From an uncultured Alkaliphilus sp. (GTDB lineage Bacteria; Bacillota; Clostridia; Peptostreptococcales; Natronincolaceae), in contig CALJEQ010000044.1 in assembly GCA_938074565.1 (NCBI GenBank), positions 1 through 64,000 on the forward strand: a stretch of 64,000 nucleotides of DNA. Direction: 5' to 3'. Position numbers and translations under genes: made by a program. Shown one piece after another: positions 47,634 to 59,290 of this stretch (positions are counted from its first letter, which is position 1; each line of letters opens with the position of its first letter). Under the pieces are notes generated by a model, which was given only the letters and a program-made list of their open reading frames with translations, searched no databases and had not been told where the DNA came from.

Positions 47634-48740
47634 ATGTTTGTAGAAGAGATAAAAGCAATTAATTTTAGAAATTATGAAGAATTACATTTACAACTTCATC
47701 CTAGATTAAATATTTTTGTTGGAGAAAATGCTCAAGGTAAAACTAATATTATAGAAATGTTATATTTATCAGCTATGGGTAAATCCTTTAGAACCAGTAA
47801 AGATCAAGAAATGATAAAAATTAATAAACAACAGACCTACACTAAGATTTCTGTTAACAAAGTTTCTGGTAATACTACTATAGAAATTAGATTGGATGCA
47901 AGTCAAAAAAAGAAATTAAAAGTTAACCAAATACCCTTAGTAAAATTAGGAGAGTTGTTAGGTAATTTGAACGTTGTTATCTTTGCGCCAGATGATTTGA
48001 AAATTGTTAAAGGTGGACCAGGTGAACGTAGAAAATTTATTGATAATGAAATATGTCAAATTTATCCTAAATACTATTATACCCTTAATCAATATAATAG
48101 AATTCTTCAACAAAGAAATAAGTTATTAAGGGAAAATAGGGGTAAAAGAGTAGATCTTGAGATATGGAATCAACAACTGATAGATACAGGAACCACCATC
48201 ATTACATATAGAAAAAAATTTATAAAGAGAATAGGAATACTAGCAAAATTGATGCATCGAAAAATAACAGAAGAATTGGAAACATTAGAAATACAATACG
48301 AAAGTAGTGTACCATTTAAAGAAAAAGACGATGTAAAAGAAATAGCAGAAAACTTTGCAAAAAAATTAGAAGAAAACAATAACATGGAGTGGAGAAGAGG
48401 ACTAACATTAGTAGGACCCCATAGGGATGAACTCTTGTTTAAAGTTAATCAAATGGATGTAAAAAACTTTGGATCTCAAGGTCAACAAAGAACAGCAGCA
48501 CTATCAATAAAGCTTGCAGAATTAGAATTAATAAAAGGCGAAGTGGGAGAATATCCAGTTCTTTTATTAGACGATGTAATGAGCGAGTTGGATATAAAAA
48601 GACAGAATTATTTAGTTAATAATTTAAAGAATGTACAAACTTTCATTACAACTACCATGATTAATCAACTCAATACCACAAATATTGAAAATAGAAAGGT
48701 TTTTTATGTTTCTCAAGGAAATATAAGAAAAAGTGACTAA
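47634..48740 (+). CDS. recF: DNA replication and repair protein RecF
   Basis: A 368-aa SMC-like ATPase. Walker A is [18 protein letters not shown], the signature-like motif is [17 protein letters not shown], and Walker B is [13 protein letters not shown]. It acts with RecO and RecR (recR at 18.8 kb) to load RecA at gaps. A strong AGGAGGAG site precedes the ATG. It lies 34 bp after yaaA. Confidence 0.97.
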   Translation: MFVEEIKAINFRNYEELHLQLHPRLNIFVGENAQGKTNIIEMLYLSAMGKSFRTSKDQEMIKINKQQTYTKISVNKVSGNTTIEIRLDASQKKKLKVNQIPLVKLGELLGNLNVVIFAPDDLKIVKGGPGERRKFIDNEICQIYPKYYYTLNQYNRILQQRNKLLRENRGKRVDLEIWNQQLIDTGTTIITYRKKFIKRIGILAKLMHRKITEELETLEIQYESSVPFKEKDDVKEIAENFAKKLEENNNMEWRRGLTLVGPHRDELLFKVNQMDVKNFGSQGQQRTAALSIKLAELELIKGEVGEYPVLLLDDVMSELDIKRQNYLVNNLKNVQTFITTTMINQLNTTNIENRKVFYVSQGNIRKSD

Positions 48741-48828
48741 TTTATAAAAAAAACTTGTTACTGTCTTTTATTCATGTAAAATTAAGGTTATAATATAGGA
48801 ATGGAAAAAAATAAATGAGGTGATTAAG

Positions 48829-49128
48829 ATGTTTCTTCATCTAGGGGGAGAGGTAATGGTACCTACAAAGGATATTATTGCCATTTTTGATATTTCATCC
48901 ACATTAAAATCGAAAAATAGCCAATACTTTTTAGATGTTTGCAAAGAAGAGGGATTTGTTCAAAAAATAGTTCAAGAAGACCCAAGATCTTTCGTTATAA
49001 CAGAAAAAGTAGAAAGATCAGTTAAAAAGGGAAAAAAGAGCAGGAAAACGGTAATTTATTACTCTCCTATCTCTGCATTAACTTTACAAAAAAGAGCGGG
49101 TTTTATAGATGATATAGATAAATTCTAA
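48829..49128 (+). CDS. remB: Extracellular matrix regulator RemB (DUF370)
   Basis: A 99-aa RemA/RemB-family protein: MFLHLGGEVMVPTKDIIAIF then RSFVITEKVERS and VIYYSPISALTLQKRAG. In Bacillus RemB lies between recF and gyrB, as here, and Rem proteins regulate matrix and osmoprotection genes. The frame opens at a GTG (48820), but GAGGTG spacing favours the ATG at 48829. TATAAT at 48789-48794 is a possible -10 box. Confidence 0.93.
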   Translation: MFLHLGGEVMVPTKDIIAIFDISSTLKSKNSQYFLDVCKEEGFVQKIVQEDPRSFVITEKVERSVKKGKKSRKTVIYYSPISALTLQKRAGFIDDIDKF

Positions 49129-49183
49129 TCTGCTAGGCATTTTGTTACGGTTTGTAACTCCGAGACATTGTTGTCAGCAGATT
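49127..49183 (+). ncRNA. Candidate three-helix RNA element in the gyrB leader
   Basis: Outer helix AATCTGCT (49127-49134) with AGCAGATT (49176-49183) encloses GTTAC-GTAAC (49144-49158) and GACA-TGTC (49164-49175) hairpins. It has no T-tract, so it is not a plain terminator. It starts inside the remB stop and ends 58 bp before gyrB. It matches no named family that I recognise. Confidence 0.4.
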
Positions 49184-49226
49184 ATTTGTGTAATCGTAAT
49201 AAGATTAATATCATTTCAAGTTTTAA

Positions 49227-51155
<1,929 letters not shown>

Positions 51156-51170
51156 TTGGGGGGATAAATA

Positions 51171-53609
51171 ATGAGTGAAATAAATGACAGGATTGTCCCT
51201 ATAGGTATAGAAGATGAGATGAAGAAATCCTATATAGATTATGCCATGAGTGTAATTGTAGGACGAGCTTTGCCAGATGTTAGAGATGGGCTAAAACCAG
51301 TTCATCGTAGAATACTATATGCTATGAGTGAGTTAGGATTGACTCCTGATAAACCTCATCGTAAGTCTGCCCGTATTGTTGGTGACGTTTTAGGAAAGTA
51401 CCATCCCCACGGAGATACAGCTGTTTATGATGCAATGGTAAGAATGGCACAAGACTTCTCAACAAGATACCTTTTAGTAGATGGACATGGTAATTTTGGT
51501 TCAGTAGATGGTGATAGTGCAGCAGCAATGCGTTATACAGAAGCAAGGTTATCTAAAATTTCAATGGAAATGATTAGAGACATCCATAAAGAAACGGTTG
51601 ATTATATACCTAACTTTGACGATACATTAAAAGAACCTTCGGTACTACCAAGTAAGTATCCAAACTTATTAGTTAATGGTTCTAATGGTATTGCTGTAGG
51701 AATGGCAACTTCAATTCCTCCACATAATTTAGGAGAAGTAATAGATGGAGTTATTGAAATTATTGATAATCCAGAAGCTGAAATAGAAGATTTAATGAAA
51801 CATATAAAAGGGCCAGATTTCCCAACGGGAGCTTCTATAATGGGAAAAGAGGGCATAAAAGAAGCCTATCGAACAGGTCGAGGAAAAGTCAAAGTAAGAG
51901 CTGTTGCTGATATAGAAGAAATGAAGAATAACAGACAACAAATAATAGTTACAGAAATTCCATACCAAGTTAATAAAGCAAGATTAATCGAAAAAATTGC
52001 AGAATTAGTAAGGGACAAGAAAATTGAAGGAATCTCTGACTTACGAGACGAAAGTGATCGTAAAGGAATGCGTATCGTTATTGAGTTAAAAAGAGACGCA
52101 AATGCTAATGTAGTTTTAAATAAATTATATAAACATTCACAAATGGAAGATACTTTTAGTATTATTATGATTGCCTTAGTTAATGGACAGCCAAAAGTTT
52201 TAAATATAGGAGAGATACTAAGACATTATATAGAACATCAAAAAGACATTATTACTAGAAGAACACGTTTTGACTTGCAAAAAGCAGAAGAAAAAGCTCA
52301 CATATTAGAAGGTTTAAAAATTGCTTTAGATCACTTAGATGAAGTAATTAGTCTAATTAGAAGTTCTGAAAATGCACAAATAGCTAAAAGTGGATTGATA
52401 GATAGATTTAGTTTATCAGAAAGACAAGCTCAAGCCATTTTAGATATGAGGTTACAACGATTAACTGGTTTAGAAAGAGATAAGATTGAAGCAGAATATC
52501 AAGACCTATTAAAGCTAATTAGAGAATTAAAGGAAATATTAGAAAATGAGAGTTTAATTTTAAGTATAATAAAAGAAGAACTAATAGAAGTTAAAGAAAA
52601 GTTTAATGATAGACGTAGAACAGAGATTGCAATCGATGAAGGCGAAATTAATTTTGAAGACCTAATTGATGAAGAAGATGTTGTAATTACTTTAACTCAT
52701 TTTGGTTATGTAAAGAGATTACCACTGGATACATATAAAAGCCAGAAACGAGGTGGCAAAGGTATATCTGGATTGACCACAAGAGAAGAAGACTTTGTAG
52801 AAAAGCTAATTATTACATCTAGTCATAATTACCTACTATACTTTACAAACAAAGGAAGAGTATATAAGCTTAATGCTTATGAAATACCAGAAGCTAAAAG
52901 ACAAGCTAAAGGAACAGCTATTGTAAATCTAATTCAATTAACGCCAAACGAAAAAATAGCTGCTATCATACCAATGAGTAAAGGTAGTGAAATACAATAC
53001 TTAGTTATGGCAACTAAAAAGGGTATTATTAAAAAGACACAGTTAAGTCAGTTTGAAAATACAAGAAAATCTGGCTTAATAGCAATTAACATTAGAGAAG
53101 ATGATGAATTAATTAGTGTAAGGTCTACAAATGAAAATCAAGAGATTATATTTGTAACTTCAAATGGAATGGCTATTCAATTCAATGAAAAAGAAGTAAG
53201 AGATATGGGAAGAACTGCTATGGGGGTTAAGGGAATTAACCTATCAAAAAGTGATGTAGTAGTAGCAATGGAAGTTACAGATGAGTCAAAAGACCTTTTA
53301 GTAGTAAGCGAAAAAGGTTTTGGAAAAAGAACAGACCTAAAAGAATACCGTGTACAATCAAGGGGCGGTAAAGGTGTTAAAACTTACAATGTAAATACTA
53401 GAAGTGGAAGCCTTGTAGGAGCAAAAATTGTAAATAACGATGACGATGTACTCTTAATTAATAACGATGGAACAGTTATACGTCTGGAAGTAAAAGATAT
53501 ATCAAAAATGGGTAGAAATACCAAGGGTGTTACTTTAATGAAAACTCAGTCAGAGCAGAAGATTGTTTCTGTGGCATTAATTCCAAAGCATGATGAAGAA
53601 TTAGAATAA
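51171..53609 (+). CDS. gyrA: DNA gyrase subunit A
   Basis: Breakage-reunion subunit. The winged-helix region has [19 protein letters not shown] (threonine at the classic quinolone-resistance Ser position, as natural in many clostridia), and the catalytic tyrosine is in [11 protein letters not shown]. The C-terminal beta-pinwheel carries the GyrA box QKRGGKG, which marks gyrase rather than topoisomerase IV. At 812 aa it is full length. It is co-transcribed with gyrB and ends with a strong terminator. Confidence 0.98.
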   Translation: MSEINDRIVPIGIEDEMKKSYIDYAMSVIVGRALPDVRDGLKPVHRRILYAMSELGLTPDKPHRKSARIVGDVLGKYHPHGDTAVYDAMVRMAQDFSTRYLLVDGHGNFGSVDGDSAAAMRYTEARLSKISMEMIRDIHKETVDYIPNFDDTLKEPSVLPSKYPNLLVNGSNGIAVGMATSIPPHNLGEVIDGVIEIIDNPEAEIEDLMKHIKGPDFPTGASIMGKEGIKEAYRTGRGKVKVRAVADIEEMKNNRQQIIVTEIPYQVNKARLIEKIAELVRDKKIEGISDLRDESDRKGMRIVIELKRDANANVVLNKLYKHSQMEDTFSIIMIALVNGQPKVLNIGEILRHYIEHQKDIITRRTRFDLQKAEEKAHILEGLKIALDHLDEVISLIRSSENAQIAKSGLIDRFSLSERQAQAILDMRLQRLTGLERDKIEAEYQDLLKLIRELKEILENESLILSIIKEELIEVKEKFNDRRRTEIAIDEGEINFEDLIDEEDVVITLTHFGYVKRLPLDTYKSQKRGGKGISGLTTREEDFVEKLIITSSHNYLLYFTNKGRVYKLNAYEIPEAKRQAKGTAIVNLIQLTPNEKIAAIIPMSKGSEIQYLVMATKKGIIKKTQLSQFENTRKSGLIAINIREDDELISVRSTNENQEIIFVTSNGMAIQFNEKEVRDMGRTAMGVKGINLSKSDVVVAMEVTDESKDLLVVSEKGFGKRTDLKEYRVQSRGGKGVKTYNVNTRSGSLVGAKIVNNDDDVLLINNDGTVIRLEVKDISKMGRNTKGVTLMKTQSEQKIVSVALIPKHDEELE

Positions 53610-53622
53610 ATAATAAAATAAA

Positions 53623-53661
53623 AAAGAAAACAAAAGGGAAACAACCTTTTGTTTTCTTTTT
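53623..53661 (+). terminator. Terminator after gyrBA
   Basis: Stem AAAGAAAACAAAAGG (53623-53637) with CCTTTTGTTTTCTTT (from 53645), a 7-nt loop, and a T-run. Confidence 0.9.
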
Positions 53662-53754
53662 TTGATATAATGAATAAAGATAATATATTTTAATTTTGTA
53701 AATTACTTAACTTTTAATTTAGAAATAAATAATATTAAGGAGTCTGAATTTAAT

Positions 53755-53779
53755 GTTTAATTATAATTTTTAAGGGTAA
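53755..53779 (+). promoter_or_regulatory. Sigma-B-type promoter of the rsbV-rsbW-sigB operon
   Basis: GTTTAA (53755-53760), a 13-bp spacer, and GGGTAA (53774-53779), 46 bp upstream of the rsbV start. The Bacillus sigma-B consensus is GTTTAA-N12-15-GGGTAT, so only one base differs. This predicts autoregulation, as in Bacillus. Confidence 0.82.
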
Positions 53780-53824
53780 CATTAAAACATAGAGTCCATC
53801 CAGTAAGAGGGGGTAATAAATTAT

Positions 53825-54142
53825 ATGTCGTTAATAATTGAAAAATACTACTATGAAGAAAAAAAACAATGGAGTGTCAGCTTAATAGGGGAAGTGGATA
53901 TCTATACAGCAGGACAGTTAAAAGAAACTTTTATTAAGCTAATTGAAGAAAAAAAAGAAGATATTAAAATTAATGCTGAAGAATTAGATTACATTGATAG
54001 TACAGGGCTAGGAGTATTAATAGGTGCTTTAAAGCGGTTAAAACAAGAAAATAAAGATATTATTCTATTTAATGTTAAACCAAGTATTAAAAAATTGCTA
54101 AACATCACTGGTTTAGATAAAATATTCATTATTGAGGGGTGA
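53825..54142 (+). CDS. rsbV: Anti-anti-sigma factor RsbV (STAS)
   Basis: A 105-aa STAS-domain protein (SLIGEVDIYTAGQLKE, LDYIDSTGLGVLIGALKRL). S59 in DSTGLG is the expected phosphorylation site. When unphosphorylated it binds RsbW and frees sigma-B. It is first in the operon under the sigma-B-type promoter. The next gene follows after 40 bp. Confidence 0.92.
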   Translation: MSLIIEKYYYEEKKQWSVSLIGEVDIYTAGQLKETFIKLIEEKKEDIKINAEELDYIDSTGLGVLIGALKRLKQENKDIILFNVKPSIKKLLNITGLDKIFIIEG

Positions 54143-54182
54143 AATTTATAACATTATGATTAATGTAAAGGAGCAAAAATAT

Positions 54183-54617
54183 ATGAGTAAAAAAAATAAT
54201 GATGAAATAAAATTATCTATACCCAATAAACCTGAATATGTTAGCGTAGTTCGTTTAACAGTAACATCTATTGCTAATCGTATGGGATTTGATATTGAAA
54301 AAATAGAAGATATCAAAGTAGCCGTGGCGGAAGCATGTACAAATGCAATAACACATGGTAAAAATGAAGAAGATAATTTTTTAGTAGATTTTATAATGGA
54401 GGAAGACAAACTAGTTGTAAATGTCAGTGATAATGGTAGAGGTTGTACTACCCTTAATGAAATTAAAAATCCTGATTTAGATCATCTTAATCATGAAAAA
54501 GAAGGAGGGTTAGGAATTTTTATAATACGTTCACTAATGGATAATGTACAAATAATATCAAACCACGGTAGTGGTACGATTATTTCAATGACAAAGTATA
54601 TGGGGGAGGATCACTAA
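54183..54617 (+). CDS. rsbW: Anti-sigma-B factor RsbW (serine kinase)
   Basis: A 144-aa GHKL kinase/anti-sigma factor. The N-box is VAVAEACTNAITHG, the G1 box is VSDNGRGC, and the G2 region is EGGLGIFIIRSLMDNV. The opening segment PEYVSVVRLTVTSIANRMGF is RsbW-like rather than SpoIIAB-like. The frame opens earlier, but AAAGGAG places the start at the ATG at 54183. Its stop overlaps the sigB start (TAATG). It phosphorylates RsbV and sequesters sigma-B. Confidence 0.9.
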   Translation: MSKKNNDEIKLSIPNKPEYVSVVRLTVTSIANRMGFDIEKIEDIKVAVAEACTNAITHGKNEEDNFLVDFIMEEDKLVVNVSDNGRGCTTLNEIKNPDLDHLNHEKEGGLGIFIIRSLMDNVQIISNHGSGTIISMTKYMGEDH

Positions 54618-55411
54618 TGAGAAACGTAGCAAAAGCTACTGAATATTCTAAAGAGACTCAAACCCTTAAAAATAAAAATGAAAAAGAATTGTTTAGAGAA
54701 TATTCCAGTGATAGACAACTAATGATTAGAAACGAATTAATAAACAGACATCTTTATATTGCTGAAATCCTCTCTAAAAAATTCGTTAATAAAGGAATTG
54801 AATACGAAGACATATATCAAGTTGCATCTTTAGGATTAATCTATGCTATAGAAAGATTTGATATAGATAAAGGATTTGAATTTTCTAGTTTCGCTACACC
54901 AACAATAATAGGCGAAATAAAAAAATATTTTAGAGATAAGGGTTGGTCTATTAGAGTACCCAGGAGAATGCAAGAATTATCTAAAAAAATAAATGGAGCT
55001 AAAACAACGTTACAACAAAAACTTCAAAGGACCCCACAAATCAAGGATATTGCAGAATTTTTAGAGTGTACAGAAGAAGAAGTAATAGAAGCTATGGAAG
55101 CAAGTCAAGTTTATACACCTAAATCATTGGATGTAACCTATGATAATGATGGGGAAGATAAAGATGTACAATTAATGGATTTAATAGGTGAGAATGATAA
55201 GCGTTTTGATTTAATAGAGAACAAAGATTTTCTACAAAAAGCTATGGAAAAATTAAATGAAATAGAGAAAAAAGTAATGAAGGATAGATTTTTTAACGAA
55301 AAAACACAAATGCAGGTGGCAGATGAATTACAGGTATCACAAATGACTGTTTCAAGGATGGAAAAGAAGATTATAGAAAAATTTAGAAAAGAATTAGATA
55401 GGATTAATTAA
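54617..55411 (+). CDS. sigB: RNA polymerase sigma factor SigB (sigma-B/F/G family)
   Basis: A 264-aa group 3 sigma factor. Region 2 has YEDIYQVASLGLIYAIERFD and FSSFATPTIIGEIKKYFRDK, region 3 has GWSIRVPRRMQEL, and region 4 has TQMQVADELQVSQMTVSRM. Gene order rsbV-rsbW-sigB, RsbW-like neighbour sequence and the upstream sigma-B-type promoter favour general stress sigma-B over sporulation sigma-F. No upstream stressosome or phosphatase gene is in the window, so the input signal is unknown. Confidence 0.9.
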   Translation: MRNVAKATEYSKETQTLKNKNEKELFREYSSDRQLMIRNELINRHLYIAEILSKKFVNKGIEYEDIYQVASLGLIYAIERFDIDKGFEFSSFATPTIIGEIKKYFRDKGWSIRVPRRMQELSKKINGAKTTLQQKLQRTPQIKDIAEFLECTEEEVIEAMEASQVYTPKSLDVTYDNDGEDKDVQLMDLIGENDKRFDLIENKDFLQKAMEKLNEIEKKVMKDRFFNEKTQMQVADELQVSQMTVSRMEKKIIEKFRKELDRIN

Positions 55412-55510
55412 AGAAAAATTGAAGTATTTATACTTTGATTTTTTTTATGTTTAATAAACTATTATCTAGAGTTATTTCTTATTTCGGGTTGTTAAGACAA
55501 AATAAATATA

Positions 55511-55552
55511 TTGGATAACTTAAAAAAATATGATAAAATATTTTCGATAACA
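55511..55552 (+). promoter_or_regulatory. Promoter and possible operator of the lacI-type gene
   Basis: TTGGAT (55511-55516), a 17-bp spacer, and TAAAAT (55534-55539). It is followed at 55541-55552 by TTTTCGATAACA, which shares TTTCGATA/TATCGAAA with other motifs near the operon. It is consistent with autorepression. Confidence 0.5.
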
Positions 55553-55582
55553 TTTTAGTAATTTTCGGAGAAGAGTGATGAA

Positions 55583-56602
55583 ATGGAAAAAAATCAAACT
55601 ATTACAATTAGAGATGTAGCAAAAAGAGCGGGCGTATCAGTTAGTACAGTTTCCCGTGCTTTTAATGACTATAAAGATATTAATGAGAATACTAGAGCTA
55701 AAATATTTAAAGTAGCAGATGAAATGGGTTATGCACCAAGCTTATTAGCGAGAGCAATGCGTTCTAACCAAAATAATCGAGTTGGAGTTGCCATCGAGGA
55801 TTATGACGAATCAGCACCTCATCATTCTTTTATATACAAAATGATAATGGGATTTCAGAAGGTGGTATTAGAATTAGGCTATGAAATGGTAGTATTATCT
55901 GATATTTCAAAAAGATATAAGGATAGCTTAAATAGTATCTTAAAAGAAAATAATCTAGATGGTGTTTTTGTGATAGGTTTAAAGCTTAGTGATGAAATTT
56001 ATAAACAAGCAGAAAAAGGAGAAGTTCCTTGTGTTTTGTTTGATATACCAATTAGAAATAAAAAAACAGGATTTGTTGGGGTTGACAACCAAAAAGGGGC
56101 ATTATTAGCAGTTAATCACTTAATTAGTAAAAATCATAAAAAAATAGGATTTATTAATGGACATAAAGATGCTCAAGTTAGTTATGAAAGACTTGATGGA
56201 TATTATCTATCGTTGATTAAGAATGATTATACAATTGATAAATCATTAATAGAATATGGTGATTTTACTAAAGAGAGTGGTAACCTCAAAACAAAAGAGC
56301 TTATACAGAAACATCCTGATATTACAGCTATTTTTTGTGCCAGTGATTTAATGGCAATAGGAGTTATAGAGGCATTAAAAGAAATAGGCAAAAAGGTTCC
56401 ACAAAATATTGAAGTTATTGGATTTGATGATATAGAACTTGCATCTTATGTAACACCTAAATTATCAACAGTAAGACAGGATACCTATGTAATTGGATCT
56501 TCTGCGGCTACTCTATTAATAAATATAATAAAAGGTCAACAGATTAATCAAGCCACAGTTGAACCACAATTGATTTTAAGAGAATCTACCAAAAACAATT
56601 AA
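55583..56602 (+). CDS. LacI family transcriptional regulator of the sugar operon
   Basis: A 339-aa regulator. The N-terminal LacI helix-turn-helix is VAKRAGVSVSTVSRAFN with hinge YAPSLLARAMRSNQ. The periplasmic-binding-protein-like effector domain includes GFVGVDNQKGALLAVNHLI, FCASDLMAIGVIEALKE and VIGFDDIELASYVTPKLSTV. It lies directly upstream of the GH65 operon and probably represses it until the imported sugar or a metabolite binds. Effector identity is unknown. Confidence 0.92.
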   Translation: MEKNQTITIRDVAKRAGVSVSTVSRAFNDYKDINENTRAKIFKVADEMGYAPSLLARAMRSNQNNRVGVAIEDYDESAPHHSFIYKMIMGFQKVVLELGYEMVVLSDISKRYKDSLNSILKENNLDGVFVIGLKLSDEIYKQAEKGEVPCVLFDIPIRNKKTGFVGVDNQKGALLAVNHLISKNHKKIGFINGHKDAQVSYERLDGYYLSLIKNDYTIDKSLIEYGDFTKESGNLKTKELIQKHPDITAIFCASDLMAIGVIEALKEIGKKVPQNIEVIGFDDIELASYVTPKLSTVRQDTYVIGSSAATLLINIIKGQQINQATVEPQLILRESTKNN

Positions 56603-56654
56603 AAACAATTCAATAATATAAATATAAGATTGTTGTTGATAGCAATAATCAATA

Positions 56655-56745
56655 AAAACGTTTTCGATATAACGAAAGCATTTTCGGAAATAAATGTAAA
56701 ATATTAGTTTCCGAAAATGCTTTCGTTTTTGTTTGTTTTTATTTA
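56655..56745 (+). terminator. Large inverted repeat / terminator behind the regulator gene, with operator-like palindrome
   Basis: Palindrome AAAACGTTTT (56655-56664). Then two perfect 20-nt arms follow (56671-56690 and 56708-56727, arm start AACGAAAGCATTTTCGG) around a 17-nt loop, and TTTGTTTGTTTTTATTT. It works as a terminator by structure, and the CGAAA/TTTCG repeats may also bind the LacI protein. Confidence 0.7.
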
Positions 56746-56832
56746 TTAACCGATTGCCTGTGACAACAATTGTTTATTTACAACGTATTGATGAAAATCA
56801 TTTAATAATATAAAATATATTAATTTATAATA

Positions 56833-56884
56833 TTGAAAATACTAAACTAATGATGTATAATAAAAACAAGTGAAAACGATACCA
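56833..56884 (+). promoter_or_regulatory. Promoter and LacI/CcpA-type operator of the GH65 operon
   Basis: TTGAAA (56833-56838), a 17-bp spacer, and TATAAT (56856-56861) form a near-consensus sigma-A promoter. TGAAAACGATACCA (56871-56884) lies at the expected transcription start. It closely fits a cre site or LacI-type operator, so the operon is likely repressed there. The remaining gap 56603-56832 holds only the inverted repeat. Confidence 0.72.
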
Positions 56885-56933
56885 AAAACTTTTCAAAAAT
56901 AATACGAAAACAATAGAGGAGAGTTGTTTAGAA

Positions 56934-59219
56934 ATGAATCAATTGTGGGAGATAAATCAGAATAATTATGATTCAAAAATAAATAGAAAAAAAGAAACAG
57001 TATTTACATTAGCCAATGGGTACCGTGGAATTAGAGGAGCTATCGAATTTTCAGATATAGGGGAACGAGGCAATTATATAGCAGGTATATTTGATAAAAG
57101 TGAAGCTCAAGTAACGGAAATTGTAAATTGTCCAGATCCATTGGTGTTAAACTTATATGTTGAAGATGAATCTTTAAATATAGAACAGTGTGAGGTAGTA
57201 GAATTTAACCGTACATTAGATATGAAAGCAGGAGTTCTATATACTGATCTACAAATAAAAACACCTAAAGGCAAAATAACGAAAATAGAAACAAAACGTT
57301 TTGTAAGTCGTAATAATGTACATAGATGGGGAGCTCAATACTCTATTACTCCATTAAACTATTCAGGAAAACTATTTATTGAAAACGTTATTAATGGAAC
57401 AGTGACCAATAGTATGTTAGATCCTTTCCATAAAACAAAACATTTCAATATAGAAGAAATTAGTGACCTTAAACCAGGAATAGCCTTACAATCTATTACA
57501 AGAGACGATAGAATAAGCATGATTGAAGGTACTGTATTAAAAGGAATAAGTGAAGATGGAAACTTCCTTAAAAATCGAAAGTTTAGAGCCTTTGGAGAAA
57601 CAGCAAGAGAGATTTATGAAGTTTTTGTTAACGAAAATAAAACTTATACACTTGAAAAGTATGGAGTTACATACACATCAAGAGATACAGATGATAAGTT
57701 ATCTAATGTATTAAAAGAAGATATATGGCAATTTATAGATGGTGGATTAGAAAGCGAATTAAACCTACATATAAACGAATGGAATAAATTATGGGAAAAC
57801 ATGGACATTGTAATTGAGGGAGATGATCTTGCTCAGCAAGGATTAAGATTTAATATCTTCCATCTATCCTCAATGGCATACAGTGGAGATGAACGTATTA
57901 GTATAGCCGCAAAAGGATTACATGGTGAAGGTTATAAAGGACACGTGTTTTGGGATACAGAAATCTTTATGCTTCCTTTCTTTGTTTATACTAATCCTGA
58001 AGTAGCCAAGTCTTTATTATTATATAGATATAACTTATTAGAAGGTGCTAAAAAGAATGCTGTTAACAATGGATATAAAGGTGCACAATACCCATGGGAA
58101 TCTGCCAGTGATGGATTAGAGGTAACACCTAAATGGGGAATTGATTATGATGGAAATCCTGTTAGAATCTGGACAGGAGATGAAGAGTTCCATATTAATG
58201 CAGATATTGCTTTTGGAATTTGGGAATATTATCGTACTACAAAAGATAAAGATTTTCTTCAAAATTATGGGCTTTTAATATTCTTTGAAACTGCAAAGTT
58301 TTGGGCTAGTAGAGTGGAATATAATAAAGAACTAGATCGTTTTGAAATTAACAGAGTTATAGGTCCAGATGAATTCCATGAACATGTGGATAACAACTTC
58401 TATACAAACTATTTTGCAAAGTGGAATATGAAAAAAGCAGTAGAATTAGTAGATTGGATTAAACAAGAAGACAATAGTATTTTTGAAAGACTTTGTGTTG
58501 AAGTAGGATTAAACGATAGTGACTTTGATCAATGGAAAAATATTATCAACAAAATATATATTCCAGTTGATGAATCTAAAAATCTAATTGAACAATTTGA
58601 AGGATACTTTAAATTAAAAGATATACCAATTACTGAATATGATGAAAATCAAATGCCAGTTTGGCCAGATTTTCAAGGTTATAAGTTAGATGAAACACAA
58701 TTATTAAAGCAACCGGATGTTATTATGCTTTTATTATTACTAGGTAGTGAATTTGATGATATTACAAAAAAGGCAAATTACCGATACTACGAAGCTAGAA
58801 CAATGCATAAATCATCTTTAAGTCCATCAATGTATTCAATTATGGGACTTTCTGTAGGAGATACAGAGAATGCATATAAGTATTTTATAAAGACAATCAT
58901 GACTGATTTAGAAGATAATCAAGGTAACACTGAACATGGTATACATGCAGCATCAACGGGAGGTTCTTGGCAAAGTGCTGTATTTGGATTTGGTGGTTTG
59001 TACATAGATGAAGAACAAGAAATTTGTTTTTCACCTTGGATTCCAGAAAATTGGAACACATTAAGTTTTAATGTTAATTGGAGAAATAGTATTGTAAATG
59101 TTACTATTACACAAAATGACGTAAAAATAAGTTCAACAGGTACCACTACTGTAAAGGTTTATAACAATTCTTACACCATTAATCCAGTAGATACAACTGT
59201 CATTTCAAGAAACAATTAG
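56934..59219 (+). CDS. Glycoside hydrolase family 65 protein (disaccharide phosphorylase-like)
   Basis: A 761-aa cytoplasmic enzyme with the GH65 layout. The N-terminal beta-sandwich (LANGYRGIRGAIEF) is followed by an (alpha/alpha)6 barrel with GHVFWDTEIFMLPFF and YPWESASDGLE. The catalytic acid is E480 in VIGPDEFHEHVDNN. Near the end HGIHAASTGGSWQ forms the phosphate-binding region. Family members phosphorolyse maltose, trehalose, kojibiose, nigerose or similar alpha-glucosides to beta-glucose 1-phosphate. I lean to kojibiose-type length but cannot fix the linkage. The GAGGAGAG site precedes the ATG. No beta-phosphoglucomutase gene is in view. Confidence 0.88.
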   Translation: MNQLWEINQNNYDSKINRKKETVFTLANGYRGIRGAIEFSDIGERGNYIAGIFDKSEAQVTEIVNCPDPLVLNLYVEDESLNIEQCEVVEFNRTLDMKAGVLYTDLQIKTPKGKITKIETKRFVSRNNVHRWGAQYSITPLNYSGKLFIENVINGTVTNSMLDPFHKTKHFNIEEISDLKPGIALQSITRDDRISMIEGTVLKGISEDGNFLKNRKFRAFGETAREIYEVFVNENKTYTLEKYGVTYTSRDTDDKLSNVLKEDIWQFIDGGLESELNLHINEWNKLWENMDIVIEGDDLAQQGLRFNIFHLSSMAYSGDERISIAAKGLHGEGYKGHVFWDTEIFMLPFFVYTNPEVAKSLLLYRYNLLEGAKKNAVNNGYKGAQYPWESASDGLEVTPKWGIDYDGNPVRIWTGDEEFHINADIAFGIWEYYRTTKDKDFLQNYGLLIFFETAKFWASRVEYNKELDRFEINRVIGPDEFHEHVDNNFYTNYFAKWNMKKAVELVDWIKQEDNSIFERLCVEVGLNDSDFDQWKNIINKIYIPVDESKNLIEQFEGYFKLKDIPITEYDENQMPVWPDFQGYKLDETQLLKQPDVIMLLLLLGSEFDDITKKANYRYYEARTMHKSSLSPSMYSIMGLSVGDTENAYKYFIKTIMTDLEDNQGNTEHGIHAASTGGSWQSAVFGFGGLYIDEEQEICFSPWIPENWNTLSFNVNWRNSIVNVTITQNDVKISSTGTTTVKVYNNSYTINPVDTTVISRNN

Positions 59220-59290
59220 TTTGAAATTTCCATATTATACAATTATGGAATATTAATAAAAAATTAAATACTAAATAAGGGGGATTTACA

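Noticed and set aside
54617-55411. Reading rsbV-rsbW-sigB as spoIIAA-spoIIAB-sigF
   Set aside because: The same order exists for sigma-F, but the kinase resembles RsbW and the promoter has the sigma-B pattern.
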